Shown piece by piece: positions 25,004-35,547 of a stretch of 64,000 nt of DNA. The stretch is from Rhodoferax sp. (lineage in GTDB: Bacteria > Pseudomonadota > Gammaproteobacteria > Burkholderiales > Burkholderiaceae_C): the NCBI RefSeq assembly GCF_023701345.1, contig NZ_JAMPXE010000001.1, positions 1 through 64,000 on the forward strand, read 5' to 3'. The notes under the pieces were generated by a model. The model was not told the DNA's origin. It searched no databases and was given only the letters and a program-made list of their open reading frames with translations. The first letter of the stretch is position 1. Each line of letters opens with the position of its first letter. The translations under genes were made by a program, and so were the position numbers.

Positions 25004-26485
25004 TCAGGCGGGCTGGAATAGCGCGGCGACCTTGCGCTTGGGCTTGATGTTGCTGGAAATGGTGCGCACACCCGGGCGCGCAGCAGCGGCTTCCCAAGCG
25101 GGTGCGGCTTCTGGCGGCAACGAGGGTTCGTACGGTTTTTCAAAGAACGGGTCTTGTGGCACGGGGCGGCTGCGCCGGGGCTCAGCGCGCGAACCCCGGG
25201 CAAAGTCTTCGGGGCGGCGCTGGTCGCTGCCGTCTTCGCGATAGAGCCGGCGGCCATCATTGATATGGCCCTGCTTGCGGATGTCGGGCAGGTTTTCTTC
25301 GAACTCGATGCCTTCGAGCTCGATCTTGGTCTTGAGCAGCTTCTCGATGTCGGTCACCAGGCGCTGGTCGCTCTTGGAAACAAACGTGACGGCCAGCCCT
25401 TCTGCTCCCGCGCGGCCAGTGCGGCCAATGCGGTGCACGTAGTCTTCGGCGTGGAACGGGATGTCGAAGTTGAACACGGCGGGCACGTCCTTGATGTCGA
25501 GCCCGCGCGCGGCCACGTCGGTACAGACCAGCAGGTCGACGCCACCGCTCTTGAAGGACTCAAGTGCCTTCAGGCGTTCTTCCTGGCTCTTGTCGCCATG
25601 CAACGCGGTGGTTTTGAGGCCTTCGTGCTCCAGGGAGCGCGCCAGTCGCGCACAACCGAGCTTGCTGTTGACAAAAACGAAGGCCTGCTTGATGCCGCGC
25701 TGGCGCAGGATCTGGTGCAGGGCGTGGCGCTTGTCCTCACCCTCGACGCTGTAAAAATGTTGCTCGACGGTAGAAGCGGCGGCGTTGGAGCGCGCCACCT
25801 CGATGGTGACCGGGTCTTGCAGGTAGCTGCTGGCCAGACGCTTGATTTCCGGCGAGAAGGTGGCCGAAAACAGCAGTGTGGTGCGCTGTTTGGGCAGGTA
25901 GCTAAGGATGCGTTGCAGGTCGGGCAGAAAGCCGATGTCGAGCATCCGGTCGGCCTCGTCGAGCACCACGTATTCGACCTGGTTGAGCACGCAGTTCTTG
26001 GCTTCAATGTGGTCCAGCAGGCGACCCGGCGTGGCCACCAGCACTTCGACCCCTTTTTTGAGTTCGATGGTTTGCGGCTTCATGTCCATGCCGCCAAACA
26101 CCACAGCACTGCGCAAATTGGTGTATTTTCCATAGAGCTCAACCTGCTCGGCCACCTGCACGGCCAGCTCACGCGTGGGCAGCAGCACCAGGGCGCGCAC
26201 CGGGTGGCGCGCAGGCGACGTGGAAGCGTTTTCGTGCTTGAGCATGCGCTGCATCAGTGGCAGGGCAAAGGCGGCTGTTTTACCGGTGCCGGTCTGGGCC
26301 GCACCCATCACGTCACGGCCCTGTAGCACCACGGGGATGGCCTGGGCCTGGATCGGGGTCATGGTCTCGTAACCCATTTCGGCCACAGCGCGGGCCAAAG
26401 GGTCGGCCAGTTGCAGCTGGGCAAAGGCCATGATGGGGGTGTCGGAAGTTAATTCGTTTGCGTTCGCAGGAGTCAGTTCGGTCAT
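25004..26485 (-). CDS. rhlE: DEAD-box ATP-dependent RNA helicase, RhlE type
   Basis: A 493-residue RNA helicase with all core motifs: Q motif (GYETMTPIQAQAIP), Walker A AQTGTGKTAAF, PTREL, TPGR, DEAD in VVLDEADRMLDIG, SAT, and HRIGRTGRAG. A basic, low-complexity tail of about 90 residues follows. RhlE proteins remodel ribosomal and regulatory RNA. Three in-frame residues allow an alternative start at MAFAQLQL; I kept the first ATG. Confidence 0.92.
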   Translation of the reverse strand: MTELTPANANELTSDTPIMAFAQLQLADPLARAVAEMGYETMTPIQAQAIPVVLQGRDVMGAAQTGTGKTAAFALPLMQRMLKHENASTSPARHPVRALVLLPTRELAVQVAEQVELYGKYTNLRSAVVFGGMDMKPQTIELKKGVEVLVATPGRLLDHIEAKNCVLNQVEYVVLDEADRMLDIGFLPDLQRILSYLPKQRTTLLFSATFSPEIKRLASSYLQDPVTIEVARSNAAASTVEQHFYSVEGEDKRHALHQILRQRGIKQAFVFVNSKLGCARLARSLEHEGLKTTALHGDKSQEERLKALESFKSGGVDLLVCTDVAARGLDIKDVPAVFNFDIPFHAEDYVHRIGRTGRAGAEGLAVTFVSKSDQRLVTDIEKLLKTKIELEGIEFEENLPDIRKQGHINDGRRLYREDGSDQRRPEDFARGSRAEPRRSRPVPQDPFFEKPYEPSLPPEAAPAWEAAAARPGVRTISSNIKPKRKVAALFQPA

Positions 26486-26580
26486 TGAAGCTCAGGTTCA
26501 ATTGCTATCAATCCGATAGCTGGTGATGCCCGGGAATCGGGGCAATTTTCTTAAGAAGAAACCGTATTATCCTACAACGC

Positions 26581-27456
26581 TCACAGTTCGCGCGCAGCGA
26601 AGGTATCGCAACCCTTGACGCTGCCGTTTTTAAGGCCCTGGTCGAACCAGCGCTGGCGCTGCGCACTGGTGCCATGGGTGAAGCTGTCGGGCACCACCTG
26701 GCCGTCACGGGAGCGCTGCAGCGCGTCGTCGCCAATGCGGGCGGCGGCGTTCATGGCTTCTTCCACATCGCCCTGCTCCAGCAACTGGCGTGCCGCCTGC
26801 GCGTGGTTGGCCCAGACCCCCGAAAAACAATCGGCCTGCAATTCCAGACGCACGCTCAGGGCGTTGTAGTCGGTCTGGCTGACACGGCCACGCATCTGCT
26901 CCATTTTGCTGGTAATTCCCATCAGGTTTTGCACATGGTGGCCCACCTCATGGGCGATCACATAGGCCTGGGCAAAATCGCCGGGCGCGCCCAACTGGTT
27001 TTTCAGGGTCTCGTAAAAGTCAAGGTCGATGTAAACGTTCTGGTCAGCCGGGCAGTAAAACGGCCCCATCGCCGCCTGACCCTGCCCGCAGGCGGTGGAC
27101 GTCGCGCCGCGAAACAGCACCAGTTTGGGCTCCTTGTAAGTTGCCCCACCCTGGGTGAACACGGCTTTCCAAACGTCCTCCGTATCGGCCAGCACCGTGG
27201 AAACAAAGGCTGCCATCTGGTCATCTGCCGGGGGTTTCTGCGCTGGTGCCGATGAGCTCTGCGGTGCCGGGCTGCCGCCGCTGAGCAGATTCAGAACCGT
27301 CATCGGGTTGATCCCGAGGAAATAGGACACCACGAGCGCGATGACCACCGAACCCAGTCCAAGTCGGCGTCCGCCAAAGCCACCGCCACCTGACGAGCCG
27401 CCACTGCCCCGGCGATCTTCGACATTGTCAGATTGACGGTTGCCGCCCCATTTCAT
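26581..27456 (-). CDS. ypfJ: Neutral zinc metallopeptidase (YpfJ family)
   Basis: A 291-residue membrane-anchored protein with a Gly-rich cytoplasmic N-terminus, one membrane helix (about residues 34-50) and a zinc peptidase domain carrying HEVGHH at 169-174 and the downstream LELQADCFSGVWA. Family PF04228; substrate unknown. It lies 19 bp downstream of the start-side neighbour dcd's stop region on the same strand, and both may share a transcript. Confidence 0.9.
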   Translation of the reverse strand: MKWGGNRQSDNVEDRRGSGGSSGGGGFGGRRLGLGSVVIALVVSYFLGINPMTVLNLLSGGSPAPQSSSAPAQKPPADDQMAAFVSTVLADTEDVWKAVFTQGGATYKEPKLVLFRGATSTACGQGQAAMGPFYCPADQNVYIDLDFYETLKNQLGAPGDFAQAYVIAHEVGHHVQNLMGITSKMEQMRGRVSQTDYNALSVRLELQADCFSGVWANHAQAARQLLEQGDVEEAMNAAARIGDDALQRSRDGQVVPDSFTHGTSAQRQRWFDQGLKNGSVKGCDTFAAREL

Positions 27457-27475
27457 GGTGCTGCTCCCATGGGGA

Positions 27476-28045
27476 TCAGGCCTTGGGCAGGGTCACGCCG
27501 CGCTGGCCCTGGTACTTGCCGCCGCGGTCCTTGTAGCTGGTCTCGCACTCTTCGTCGCTCTCGAAAAACAGCACCTGGGCGCAGCCTTCGCCAGCATAGA
27601 TTTTGGCGGGCAGCGGCGTGGTGTTGGAGAATTCGAGCGTGACGTAGCCTTCCCATTCGGGTTCGAATGGGGTCACGTTGACGATGATGCCGCAGCGCGC
27701 GTAGGTGCTCTTGCCCAGACAGATGGTGAGCACGTTGCGCGGAATGCGGAAATACTCGACCGTGCGGGCCAGGGCAAAGCTGTTGGGCGGGATGATGCAG
27801 ACGTCGCTGTTGAAGTCGACAAAGCTTTTTTCGTCAAAGTTCTTGGGGTCGACCACCGTGCTGTGGATGTTGGTGAAGACCTTGAATTCAGGCGCGCAGC
27901 GGATGTCGTAGCCATAACTGCTGGTGCCGTAGCTGACAATCTTGTTGCCAGCCGCATCCTGGCGGATCTGGCCGGGTTCGAAGGGCTCGATCATGCCGTG
28001 TTGCTCGGCCATGCGGCGGATCCATTTATCGCTTTTGATCGTCAT
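27476..28045 (-). CDS. dcd: dCTP deaminase
   Basis: A 189-residue enzyme that converts dCTP to dUTP for thymidylate synthesis. [19 protein letters not shown] is the usual start, and [32 protein letters not shown] and [14 protein letters not shown] are the conserved active-site blocks (with the catalytic Glu in the last). The ATG at 28045 gives the normal family length; the longer frame upstream runs into the repeat block. Confidence 0.95.
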   Translation of the reverse strand: MTIKSDKWIRRMAEQHGMIEPFEPGQIRQDAAGNKIVSYGTSSYGYDIRCAPEFKVFTNIHSTVVDPKNFDEKSFVDFNSDVCIIPPNSFALARTVEYFRIPRNVLTICLGKSTYARCGIIVNVTPFEPEWEGYVTLEFSNTTPLPAKIYAGEGCAQVLFFESDEECETSYKDRGGKYQGQRGVTLPKA

Positions 28046-28156
28046 TGGGGTCAACTCCTGGGGTTGATCTGATTGTAAGCAACGCGTTCGCTGATTCAGG
28101 GGCGTGCGAAAACCCGGAAAGACAGGCTCTTGATTTTCGAACGGCGGCGGCGTGCG

Positions 28157-28233
28157 GCAGGTCATGGCTTGGGGCGGCAGCCTCATACTGTCACACGCCC
28201 AGCAATCGGCTACCACCCCAAGCCATGACCTGC
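28157..28233. repeat. Palindromic element with conserved loop, copy 1
   Basis: Perfect 18-bp arms GCAGGTCATGGCTTGGGG and its complement (28216-28233) enclose a 41-base loop whose middle 29 bases (28181-28209) begin CCTCATACTGTCA and end CAGCAATCGG. The same middle occurs at 28483-28511 (inverted) and 35573-35601 with different arms. The region 28046-28559 upstream of dcd contains no gene, only this element, the 28310 repeat and copy 2. Confidence 0.85.
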
Positions 28234-28309
28234 TGAGACACAGAGAAGTGATTTGCTGGCAAGTGAATACCCAAAGGTTTCCGACTTCTGCTGATTTAAT
28301 GCGAAAGAA

Positions 28310-28392
28310 CGCCGTCATTGAGCGCAGCGAGGCAATCCATGACTTCCGGATGCATGGACTGCCACGTCGCTATGCTCCTCGCAATGACGGCG
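28310..28392. repeat. 83-bp dispersed palindrome
   Basis: CGCCGTCATTG at the left end is complementary to CAATGACGGCG at the right end, with further pairing inside (GCAATCCATG against CATGGACTGC). It is of the widespread type that reads CATTGAGCGCAGCGAGGCAA; half a diverged copy occurs at 60955-60990 next to lolA. Confidence 0.8.
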
Positions 28393-28459
28393 CGTTTCTT
28401 TTTCTCGCAGTGGCTTGGCTGCCATGCCAGTAAGTGCTGGTGCATCACCACCCTCACCG

Positions 28460-28534
28460 GCCATGTCGGGCCATGCCGGGGACCGATTTCTGGGCGTGTG
28501 ACAGTATGAGGTCCCCGGCATGGCCCGACGTGGC
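28460..28534. repeat. Palindromic element with conserved loop, copy 2 (inverted)
   Basis: 25-bp arms, with one G-T pair, including GGGCCATGCCGGGGACC on the left. The loop is the reverse complement of the core in copies 1 and 3 (starting CCGATTTCTGGGCG). The arm sequence is unlike copy 1. It ends 26 bp before the stop of the adaptor gene and could act as its terminator. Confidence 0.85.
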
Positions 28535-28559
28535 TGGCGCTGCGAACGTTCAAAATGAA

Positions 28560-29780
28560 TCAAGGTTGGCGCACCCGCACCGCTTGGCCATCGGCAATCA
28601 TGCTGCCCGGGTAAAGCAGCACGGTGTCGCCCTCGCGCAGGCCCTCATTGAGCCAGGCCACGTCAGAATTTCGGTCCTTGATCTGCACCGCCCTGGCGCG
28701 GGCGCGCCCGGCTTCCACCACAAAGACCCGCCATTGCTCGCCGTCACGCACCAGCGCCGCGGTGGGCACCAGCAAGGCCTTGGCCTGCTTGAACAACGTG
28801 ATGCGGGCATCGATGCGAAAACCATCGCCGAGGCGCTGCGCCTCGGGGGCAGCGGCCTCCAGGCTCACAATGACATTGACGCGCTGCTCCTCGATGCCCA
28901 GGGCCGACACCTTGGTGAAGGCCACGGGTTCGATGCGTGTGACCTGGCCGGGAATGGGCGCTGCGCCGCTGCCCAGCGAGAGTTGCACCGGCGCGCCCGG
29001 CTGGATTTGACGCACCTCGCCGGACAGCACGTCGATGACCGCCTCCATGGCGGCGGTGTTGCCGATGTCGAGCAGCGGCTGGCCGGCGGTGACCGGGGCG
29101 GCGCTGTCCAGGTGCAGCTTGAGCACCTGCCCGTCGACCGGGCTTTTGAGTTCCCAACGGCCCGTGGTGCTGCCGCCGGCTGCGGGCTCGGCGCGACTCA
29201 GGGCGGCGCGCGCTTCGGCCACAGCAAAGTCGGCCATGCCCTGCTCGGCGCGCGCGGCCGTGAGCGCCTGCTGCGCGGCCTGGCGGGCCAGTACCGCCTG
29301 GTCGCGCGCCGACGCGGAAATGAAGTTGTCCTGCGCCAGCTTGGCCGCCCGCTCGGCTTCCAGCATGGCCTGCGCCAGTGCGGTCTGCGCCTGCTGCACC
29401 TGCGCTGCGGCGGCACGGCGCGCAGCGTCGGCGCTGCCCACGCGCTGCTGCAATACGGTACGCGTGCGCGCATCGATCATTTGCGGCGCGACCGGCACCA
29501 GGGCCGCCACCACGTCACCGGCGCGCACGCGGTCGCCCACTTTCAATGTCGGGCGCATCAGTTCGGCGTGCGTGGGGGCTGTGATCACATAGCGGTTTTT
29601 CAGGCGCAAGCGGCCGTCCTCTTCAATGCTCTGCTCAAAGCTGCCGGTGGTCACGGTAGCCACTTCGACCAGCAGCGGACGCGGCCGGTAAACGGCATAG
29701 ACCAGCGCGGCCGCCGCCATCAGCAGCAGCGCCCCGCCAATCCAGCGTTGGTATTTTTTCCAGGGAGTTTGATTGTTCAT
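28560..29780 (-). CDS. HlyD-type periplasmic adaptor of an ABC exporter
   Basis: A 406-residue membrane fusion protein with one N-terminal membrane anchor (about residues 13-31), split lipoyl halves (RNRYVITAPTHAELM region and ELKSPVDGQVLKLH) around a long Ala/Gln-rich coiled coil (about residues 105-190), and a beta-barrel. It would couple the ABC permease to an outer-membrane channel. Its start overlaps the permease stop by four bases. The set resembles MacAB-like or DevBCA-like exporters; substrate unknown. Confidence 0.88.
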   Translation of the reverse strand: MNNQTPWKKYQRWIGGALLLMAAAALVYAVYRPRPLLVEVATVTTGSFEQSIEEDGRLRLKNRYVITAPTHAELMRPTLKVGDRVRAGDVVAALVPVAPQMIDARTRTVLQQRVGSADAARRAAAAQVQQAQTALAQAMLEAERAAKLAQDNFISASARDQAVLARQAAQQALTAARAEQGMADFAVAEARAALSRAEPAAGGSTTGRWELKSPVDGQVLKLHLDSAAPVTAGQPLLDIGNTAAMEAVIDVLSGEVRQIQPGAPVQLSLGSGAAPIPGQVTRIEPVAFTKVSALGIEEQRVNVIVSLEAAAPEAQRLGDGFRIDARITLFKQAKALLVPTAALVRDGEQWRVFVVEAGRARARAVQIKDRNSDVAWLNEGLREGDTVLLYPGSMIADGQAVRVRQP

Positions 29781-32146
29781 TCTCGTACCTTTAAAACAGC
29801 AACCAGGTCCAGTTGGTCAATCTTGCGGCGCACCAGCAGCGCGCTGGCAATGCCTGCGGCCAGCACAATCAGCGCCGCCGAGGCATAGGTGGACGGCTCG
29901 ATGATGACCGGGAAGTCGATGCTGTCGGATGACATCAGCTGCATCATCAGCGAAGCCAGCCCCCAGCCCGCCAGCAAACCGATAGGCAGAGCCAGCAGCA
30001 ATTCGGCACCAAGCTCGGCCAGCAGCAGCACCGAGACCTCGGCACGCGTCATGCCGAGCACGCGCAGGCTTGCCAGTTCCCAGGCGCGCTCCGAGAGCGA
30101 AATGCGCGCCGCGTTGTAGATAATGCCCACCGCCATCGCCACCGCAAACAGCGTCAGAATGCCGCTGAACACGCCCATGTTGCGCGAGGTGGTCTTGTTG
30201 AAATTGGCCAGCGAGCCGGCCTTGTCGAACACCGCGCTGATGGTCGGTGCGCCCTTGACCGCCGCCCAGAAAGCACCCATGGCCTGCGAGTCCACCTGCA
30301 GCGCGGCATCGACCACGCCGTCGCCATCGCGCGCCAGCCGGTTCATCGCGTCCAGGTTCATGTAGAGCAGCTTGCCAAACATGGTCTGCACGACATCGAC
30401 CACCTCGACCTCGGTGTGCCTCTGGTTCCACAGGCGGAACTCAAGCGCGATGCGGTCGCCCACGCGCACGCCGAGTTCGCGTGCCAGCATGGCCGAGAGC
30501 ACCACGCCGTGCGCCGGCATGTCCACCGCACCGCGTTGCTCGTCGACCACGCGCATCAGTCGCGCACCGGCGCGAAAACCCATGAGCGCAGTGTCTTCAC
30601 TGCGGCCGCCAAAACGCACGCGCACCGGCTCGGTTCGGTAGGGCTCGGCGCCGATCACGCCGGGCAGGCGCCGCAGGTCTTGCACCACGTCCAGCGGCAC
30701 CGGCCGGTGAAAGTTGACCAGCACATCGCCCTGCTGCACCTGGCGGAATTGCACATCGACGATATGGGCAATGGCGTCGAGCCAGAAGGCGCCCGAAATC
30801 TGCAGCGCCACCGCCAGCGCAATGCCGGTGACGGTGAAAGCGGCGCGCAAGGGGCGGCGCTCGAAATTGCGGATCACCATCATCGCGCCGGTGCTCACGT
30901 AGCGGGCGAAGCCCAGACGCTCGATCAGCGTCGGCTTGAAGGCTGGGGGCGACGGGGGTTGCATGGCCTGCGCCGGGCTCAGGCGCACCACGGCGCGGAT
31001 CGCCGTCCAGGTGCCGAGGGCGGCGGCCACGGCAGCGATCAGCGCCGACGCCACGATCAGCCAGGGACTGGTCACATAGGCCAGTTGGTTAAAGCGGAAC
31101 ACCTCGTCGTACAAGCCCAGCATGCCCTGCCCGATCAGCGCACTCAAGGCCAGACCGGCGGCCACACCCAGGCCGGCGATGGCAAACGCCAGCTGGATGT
31201 AGTGCCAGGCGATGGCGCCGTCGCTGTAGCCCAGCGCCTTGAGGGCGGCAATCTGGCTGCGCTGCGTGGCCACCTGGCGGCTCAGCACCACGTTGAGGAT
31301 GAACATCGCCACCGCCAGAAAGATCGACGGCAGCACGGTGCCCATCACCTTGAGCGATGCCAGCTCGTCGGTCACGATCTTGGATGACAACTGCCTGTCG
31401 CGCCCCACCGCGCCAATCGCGCCATAGGGTTCGAGCAGCCGGTCCACGCGTTCCAGCACCGGCGCCACCGCCACACCGGCATCCAGCCGCAGCGACGCCT
31501 GATTGAAGGCGCCCTGCATGTCAAAGGCTTCGGTCATGCGAGCAGCGTCGATCCACCAGATGCCAAACTGCTGGTCATCCGGCGCACCGCCTTGCGAAGC
31601 AAACACATACTCGGGCGAGGCCACCGTGCCGACCAGCAACACACGTTCACGTTTGCCGTTGAGGATGGCGTGCACGGTGTCACCGGGGTTCAGGCTGCGC
31701 GCTGCGGCAAAGCGGTCGCTGACCAGCGCCTCCAGCGTCCCGTCGTGCTCGGGCCATCGTCCGCGCTTGAGCGTGAGTGCATTGAGGCCCTGCCGGTTGG
31801 CATGCACACGCGCCAGATCAAGCCCGATGAAGCGCCCAGTGACCGGCACCACCACGCCGGGCAAGTCGACCTGCGCGTCAAAGACCACGTCAAGCTTGAC
31901 CTCGGCCACGCCGTCGAGCGCGGCCAGCCGCTCGTGCAGCTGCACCGGCGCGCGCTTGACATTGGCAAACACGTCGGCCAGCCGGTTGTCACGGTAAAAC
32001 GCGTCACGCGAACCCTTGAGCGACTCATGCACCGAGAACATGCCGACAAAACCGGCCACGCCAATCGCCACCACCACCGCAATCGTCGCCGCCTGCGCGC
32101 GCAGGCGCGTCAGGTCGCGCCAGAGCTTGATGTGGATGGCTTTCAT
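29777..32146 (-). CDS. FtsX-type ABC transporter permease
   Basis: A 789-residue permease with two FtsX domains, each of three or four helices, flanking periplasmic domains. Helix 1 is [19 protein letters not shown]; later segments include [20 protein letters not shown] and the C-terminal [20 protein letters not shown], the family's cytoplasmic coupling signatures. It lies 8 bp downstream of the ATPase gene and overlaps the adaptor gene, so the three form one operon. Such permeases transmit ATP-driven motion across the membrane rather than forming a substrate channel. Confidence 0.9.
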   Translation of the reverse strand: MKAIHIKLWRDLTRLRAQAATIAVVVAIGVAGFVGMFSVHESLKGSRDAFYRDNRLADVFANVKRAPVQLHERLAALDGVAEVKLDVVFDAQVDLPGVVVPVTGRFIGLDLARVHANRQGLNALTLKRGRWPEHDGTLEALVSDRFAAARSLNPGDTVHAILNGKRERVLLVGTVASPEYVFASQGGAPDDQQFGIWWIDAARMTEAFDMQGAFNQASLRLDAGVAVAPVLERVDRLLEPYGAIGAVGRDRQLSSKIVTDELASLKVMGTVLPSIFLAVAMFILNVVLSRQVATQRSQIAALKALGYSDGAIAWHYIQLAFAIAGLGVAAGLALSALIGQGMLGLYDEVFRFNQLAYVTSPWLIVASALIAAVAAALGTWTAIRAVVRLSPAQAMQPPSPPAFKPTLIERLGFARYVSTGAMMVIRNFERRPLRAAFTVTGIALAVALQISGAFWLDAIAHIVDVQFRQVQQGDVLVNFHRPVPLDVVQDLRRLPGVIGAEPYRTEPVRVRFGGRSEDTALMGFRAGARLMRVVDEQRGAVDMPAHGVVLSAMLARELGVRVGDRIALEFRLWNQRHTEVEVVDVVQTMFGKLLYMNLDAMNRLARDGDGVVDAALQVDSQAMGAFWAAVKGAPTISAVFDKAGSLANFNKTTSRNMGVFSGILTLFAVAMAVGIIYNAARISLSERAWELASLRVLGMTRAEVSVLLLAELGAELLLALPIGLLAGWGLASLMMQLMSSDSIDFPVIIEPSTYASAALIVLAAGIASALLVRRKIDQLDLVAVLKVRE

Positions 32147-32153
32147 GGCAGGC

Positions 32154-32894
32154 TCACCAGTTCAGACTGGACGCCGCCACCTTGTGGCTATTGACGCGGG
32201 TCTCGACAATGCGGCCGTCGGCCAGCCGCAGCACGCGGTCGGCCATGTCGGCAATGGGGGCGTTGTGGGTAATGACGATGGTGGTGGTGCCGAGCTCGCG
32301 GTTCACCTGCTCGATGGCCTGCAACACCATGACGCCGGTGGCGCAATCGAGCGCCCCAGTGGGTTCGTCGCACAGCAAGACCTCGGGCTGCTTGGCAATG
32401 GCACGCGCAATGGCCACACGCTGCTGCTCGCCGCCCGAGAGCTGCGACACAAAGTGGTTCTTGCGCTCGCCCAGGCCCACCAGAGCCAGCGCGTCTTCGG
32501 GTTGCATCGGGTTGTCGGCCAGATCGGTCACCAGCGCCACGTTTTCGCGTGCGGTCAGGCTGGGGATCAGGTTGTAGAACTGAAACACAAAACCCACATG
32601 CTCGCGCCGGTAACTGGTCAGCTCGGCATCGTCGGCGCCAATGAGTTCATGCGTGTCGCCGGCATGGGTCCAGCGCGCCGAGCCGCTGGTGGCCGAATCC
32701 AGGCCGCCCAGAATGTTGAGCAGCGTCGACTTGCCGCTGCCCGAGGCGCCGAGCAGCACCACAAATTCGCCGCGCACGATGTCCAGGTCCACGCCGCGCA
32801 GGGCGTGCACGGCGGTGTCGCCCTCACCATAAATCTTGGTCAAACCACGGGCCATGAAAACCAGTTGAGGGTCAGCAGTTGAGATGTCCATCAT
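32154..32894 (-). CDS. ABC transporter ATPase (MacB/LolD type)
   Basis: A 246-residue ATPase with Walker [17 protein letters not shown], the signature [16 protein letters not shown], Walker [12 protein letters not shown] and the H-loop VITHNAP. Of the group that pairs with FtsX-type permeases. The first gene of the three-gene exporter operon; a promoter was not identified in the 160 bp upstream. Confidence 0.93.
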   Translation of the reverse strand: MMDISTADPQLVFMARGLTKIYGEGDTAVHALRGVDLDIVRGEFVVLLGASGSGKSTLLNILGGLDSATSGSARWTHAGDTHELIGADDAELTSYRREHVGFVFQFYNLIPSLTARENVALVTDLADNPMQPEDALALVGLGERKNHFVSQLSGGEQQRVAIARAIAKQPEVLLCDEPTGALDCATGVMVLQAIEQVNRELGTTTIVITHNAPIADMADRVLRLADGRIVETRVNSHKVAASSLNW

Positions 32895-33054
32895 GTTTTG
32901 CGCCGGGTGTAAATTCGCTTACGCCATGCAGCACACCTTGAATTTTCACCAAAACACAGCGGCCCGGGATTGCGTTATGTCGGCTTTTGGGAAAGTAAGT
33001 TTTCACCTGGGCGACAAAAATGAAGCGCATGGGCTCAATGTGAGCCGGCCGCGC

Positions 33055-34377
33055 CTAAATGGCTTGCGAAATCACCGTTCGTTCCACCAGACGGTCATCG
33101 CCCAGCACGATCATCGAAAACAGCAATTCATCCAGATTGCTGGCCAGCGCCGTTTTGCGCGCCAGCAGCGGGGTGGCCTGCGGGTTCAACACCACAAAAT
33201 CTGCCTCACAACCCGGCTGCAAATTGCCCACCACGCCATCCAGGCCGAGCGCCTGCGCGGCACCAGCCGTGTACTGCCACCACACATGCTGCGGGCTCAA
33301 ACTCAAGCCCGGTTTGGTCTGCCCTTCCCGCCCCACGTAATAAGCGGCCAGCATGGTGTGAAACGGGCTGAAACTGGTGCCGCCGCCGACATCGCTGGCC
33401 AGCCCGTACTCCAAGCCGACCCGGTCAGCGCCAGCATAGTCAAAAAAACCACTGCCCAGAAACAGGTTGCTGGTCGGGCAAACCGCGGCAGCCGCACCAG
33501 TGTCCCGCATCAGGGCACGGTCATCGTCGTCAAAATGGATGCAGTGGGCGTAGATAGCGCGGTCTCGCATCAGGCCGAAGTCGGCATAGGTGGCCAGGTA
33601 GCTGCGCGAGGCCGGAAACAAGGCCCGCGCCCAGGCAATCTCGGCCTTGTTCTCGGCCACATGCGACTGGATCCAAACGTCAGGGTATTTGGCGGCCAAC
33701 TCTCCCGCGCCGCGCAACTGGGCCTCGGTGCAGCTCGGCGCAAAGCGCGGCGTGATGGCGTAGCCGAGCCGGTCAACGCCATGCCATTGCCGGATCAGCG
33801 CCTCGGAGTCCAGCAGACTCTGCTCGGTGGCGTCAAGCCTGCCTTGCGCGGCCGGCTGGTTCAGCACATCAGGCGGCGCGTGGCGATCCATCAAACATAG
33901 ACCGGTGATCAGGCGCATGTGATGTTTTTGCGCCTCGGTAAAAAACGCCTGCACCGATACCGGATGCGAGGTGGCGAAGGTGAGCGCGGTGGTCACGCCC
34001 TGGCGCAGCAACTCTTCAATGAAAAATTGCACGGCCTGGGTACTGTAGCTAGACGACGAGAAGCGCATTTCTTCGGGAAATGTGTACTTTTCCAGCCAGG
34101 GCAGCAAGCCTTCGGCAGGCGAGCCGATGACGTTGGTTTGCGGATAGTGGCTGTGCAAATCGACAAAGCCAGGTGCAATGATGCGACCCGGCCAATGGGT
34201 TACCACCAGGTCAGGAAAACGCGTGCGCAGATCGTGGTAGTGCCCGACCGCCTGCACCACCTGCCGGCCCTGCGCATTGGGCCCCACCACCAGCAAGCCG
34301 TCTTCTTCATAGAGAGCGGCATGGCGTGGTTCAAGGTCAGTGACAAAGCGGAGAATGGCTGCGCGGTAGGCTTTCAT
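33055..34377 (-). CDS. guaD: Guanine deaminase
   Basis: A 440-residue zinc amidohydrolase converting guanine to xanthine. The metal ligands are in DLHSHYPQ (His75, His77), the family signatures GLCLMDRHAPPDVL and ASDVGGGTSFSPFHTM are present, and the length fits GuaD. It is 46 bp downstream of the adenine deaminase gene on the same strand. Its product xanthine is the substrate of the xdhAB enzyme encoded at 45978-49753. Confidence 0.93.
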   Translation of the reverse strand: MKAYRAAILRFVTDLEPRHAALYEEDGLLVVGPNAQGRQVVQAVGHYHDLRTRFPDLVVTHWPGRIIAPGFVDLHSHYPQTNVIGSPAEGLLPWLEKYTFPEEMRFSSSSYSTQAVQFFIEELLRQGVTTALTFATSHPVSVQAFFTEAQKHHMRLITGLCLMDRHAPPDVLNQPAAQGRLDATEQSLLDSEALIRQWHGVDRLGYAITPRFAPSCTEAQLRGAGELAAKYPDVWIQSHVAENKAEIAWARALFPASRSYLATYADFGLMRDRAIYAHCIHFDDDDRALMRDTGAAAAVCPTSNLFLGSGFFDYAGADRVGLEYGLASDVGGGTSFSPFHTMLAAYYVGREGQTKPGLSLSPQHVWWQYTAGAAQALGLDGVVGNLQPGCEADFVVLNPQATPLLARKTALASNLDELLFSMIVLGDDRLVERTVISQAI

Positions 34378-34423
34378 AGGCAGTAGAGCTTACCCAACTT
34401 TGAAATGCCAGAACAGCATGGAT

Positions 34424-35464
34424 TCACTCGAAGGTCTCAAACACCTCCACCAATCGGTCCTGAAACGCCTGCTTGGCTGATGCGTCGATGAAACTGGCGG
34501 CAAAACTGTTGTGCGCCAACTGGTAGGCGTGTTGCGCCGTCAACCCCAGCGCGGCAAAAGTCTGCGTGTAATTCTCATTGATGTAGCCGCCAAAATAGGC
34601 TGGATCGTCCGAGTTGACGGTGGCCACCAGCCCGGCTTGCAGCATGCGGCCCAGGTTGTGTTGGGCCAGCGTCGGGAACACCTTTAATTTCAGATTGGAC
34701 AGCGGGCACACCGTGAGCGGAATGCGCTCAAACGCCAGCCGCGTCACCAACGCCGGGTCGCGCAGGGCCTGCACGCCGTGGTCGATGCGCTCCACCTTGA
34801 GCACGTCCAGGGCGCTCCAGATGTAGGCCGGCGGGCCTTCTTCGCCCGCGTGCGCCACCAGCCGGAAGTCCAGGGCACGCGCCCTGGCAAATACTTTGGC
34901 GAATTTTTCCGGGGGATGGCCCAACTCGCTGGATGCCAGACCGATGCCGACCAGTTTGTCGCGGTAAGGCAGCGCCTGCTCCAGTGCCTCGAAGGCCTCA
35001 TGCTCGGACAAATGGCGCAAGAAACACAGGATCAACGAAGCACTGATCCCCAGTTGTTCCTGGGCATCGGCACAAGCCCGGTGCAGGCCGTTGATCACGA
35101 CATCGGCACTCAGGCCGTGGCTGGTGTGGGTTTGCGTGTCGAAAAAAATCTCGGTGTGCAGCACATGGTCTGCCGCCGCGCGCACCAGGTAGGCCCAGCA
35201 CATGTCATAAAAGTCCTGCTCGGTGCGCAACACCAGCGTGCCCGCGTGGTAGACATCCAGAAACTCCTGCAGGTTGTTGAACACATAGGCCCGGCGCAGC
35301 GCTGCCACGTCCGGATAGGGCACGGTCAAGCCATTGCGCGCCGCCAGCGCAAACATCAGTTCGGGCTCGAGTGAGCCTTCGATGTGCATGTGCAGCTCGG
35401 CCTTGGGCATGCGCCGGAGCAGCTCGGGCAAGCGCTCCGAAACAACGGGTTTGATTTGTCTCAT
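34424..35464 (-). CDS. Adenine deaminase (adenosine-deaminase fold)
   Basis: A 346-residue metal-dependent hydrolase. [18 protein letters not shown] holds two metal ligands (His25, His27), and [29 protein letters not shown] and [14 protein letters not shown] complete the active site. The text [16 protein letters not shown] and [13 protein letters not shown] follow the adenine deaminase branch (as in Pseudomonas PA0148) rather than adenosine deaminase, so the likely reaction is adenine to hypoxanthine. With guanine deaminase downstream it forms a purine salvage pair. Confidence 0.85.
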   Translation of the reverse strand: MRQIKPVVSERLPELLRRMPKAELHMHIEGSLEPELMFALAARNGLTVPYPDVAALRRAYVFNNLQEFLDVYHAGTLVLRTEQDFYDMCWAYLVRAAADHVLHTEIFFDTQTHTSHGLSADVVINGLHRACADAQEQLGISASLILCFLRHLSEHEAFEALEQALPYRDKLVGIGLASSELGHPPEKFAKVFARARALDFRLVAHAGEEGPPAYIWSALDVLKVERIDHGVQALRDPALVTRLAFERIPLTVCPLSNLKLKVFPTLAQHNLGRMLQAGLVATVNSDDPAYFGGYINENYTQTFAALGLTAQHAYQLAHNSFAASFIDASAKQAFQDRLVEVFETFE

Positions 35465-35547
35465 GGTGATTTCATCACTGGGTTTGACTGCGCTATTGGC
35501 CAGAACTTGTATTTCTGGTCTTTGATTTCAGGGTGACGATCGTGATG

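Noticed and set aside
25154..26326. 390-codon plus-strand frame
   Set aside because: Antisense shadow of the RhlE helicase gene, whose helicase motifs are complete on the other strand.
28434..29888. 484-codon plus-strand frame
   Set aside because: Antisense to the HlyD-type adaptor gene; starts inside a palindromic repeat and has no family resemblance.
34424..35464. Adenosine deaminase as the product
   Set aside because: The fold is shared, but the segments around [11 protein letters not shown] and [10 protein letters not shown] follow the adenine deaminase branch. Kept as a lower-probability alternative.
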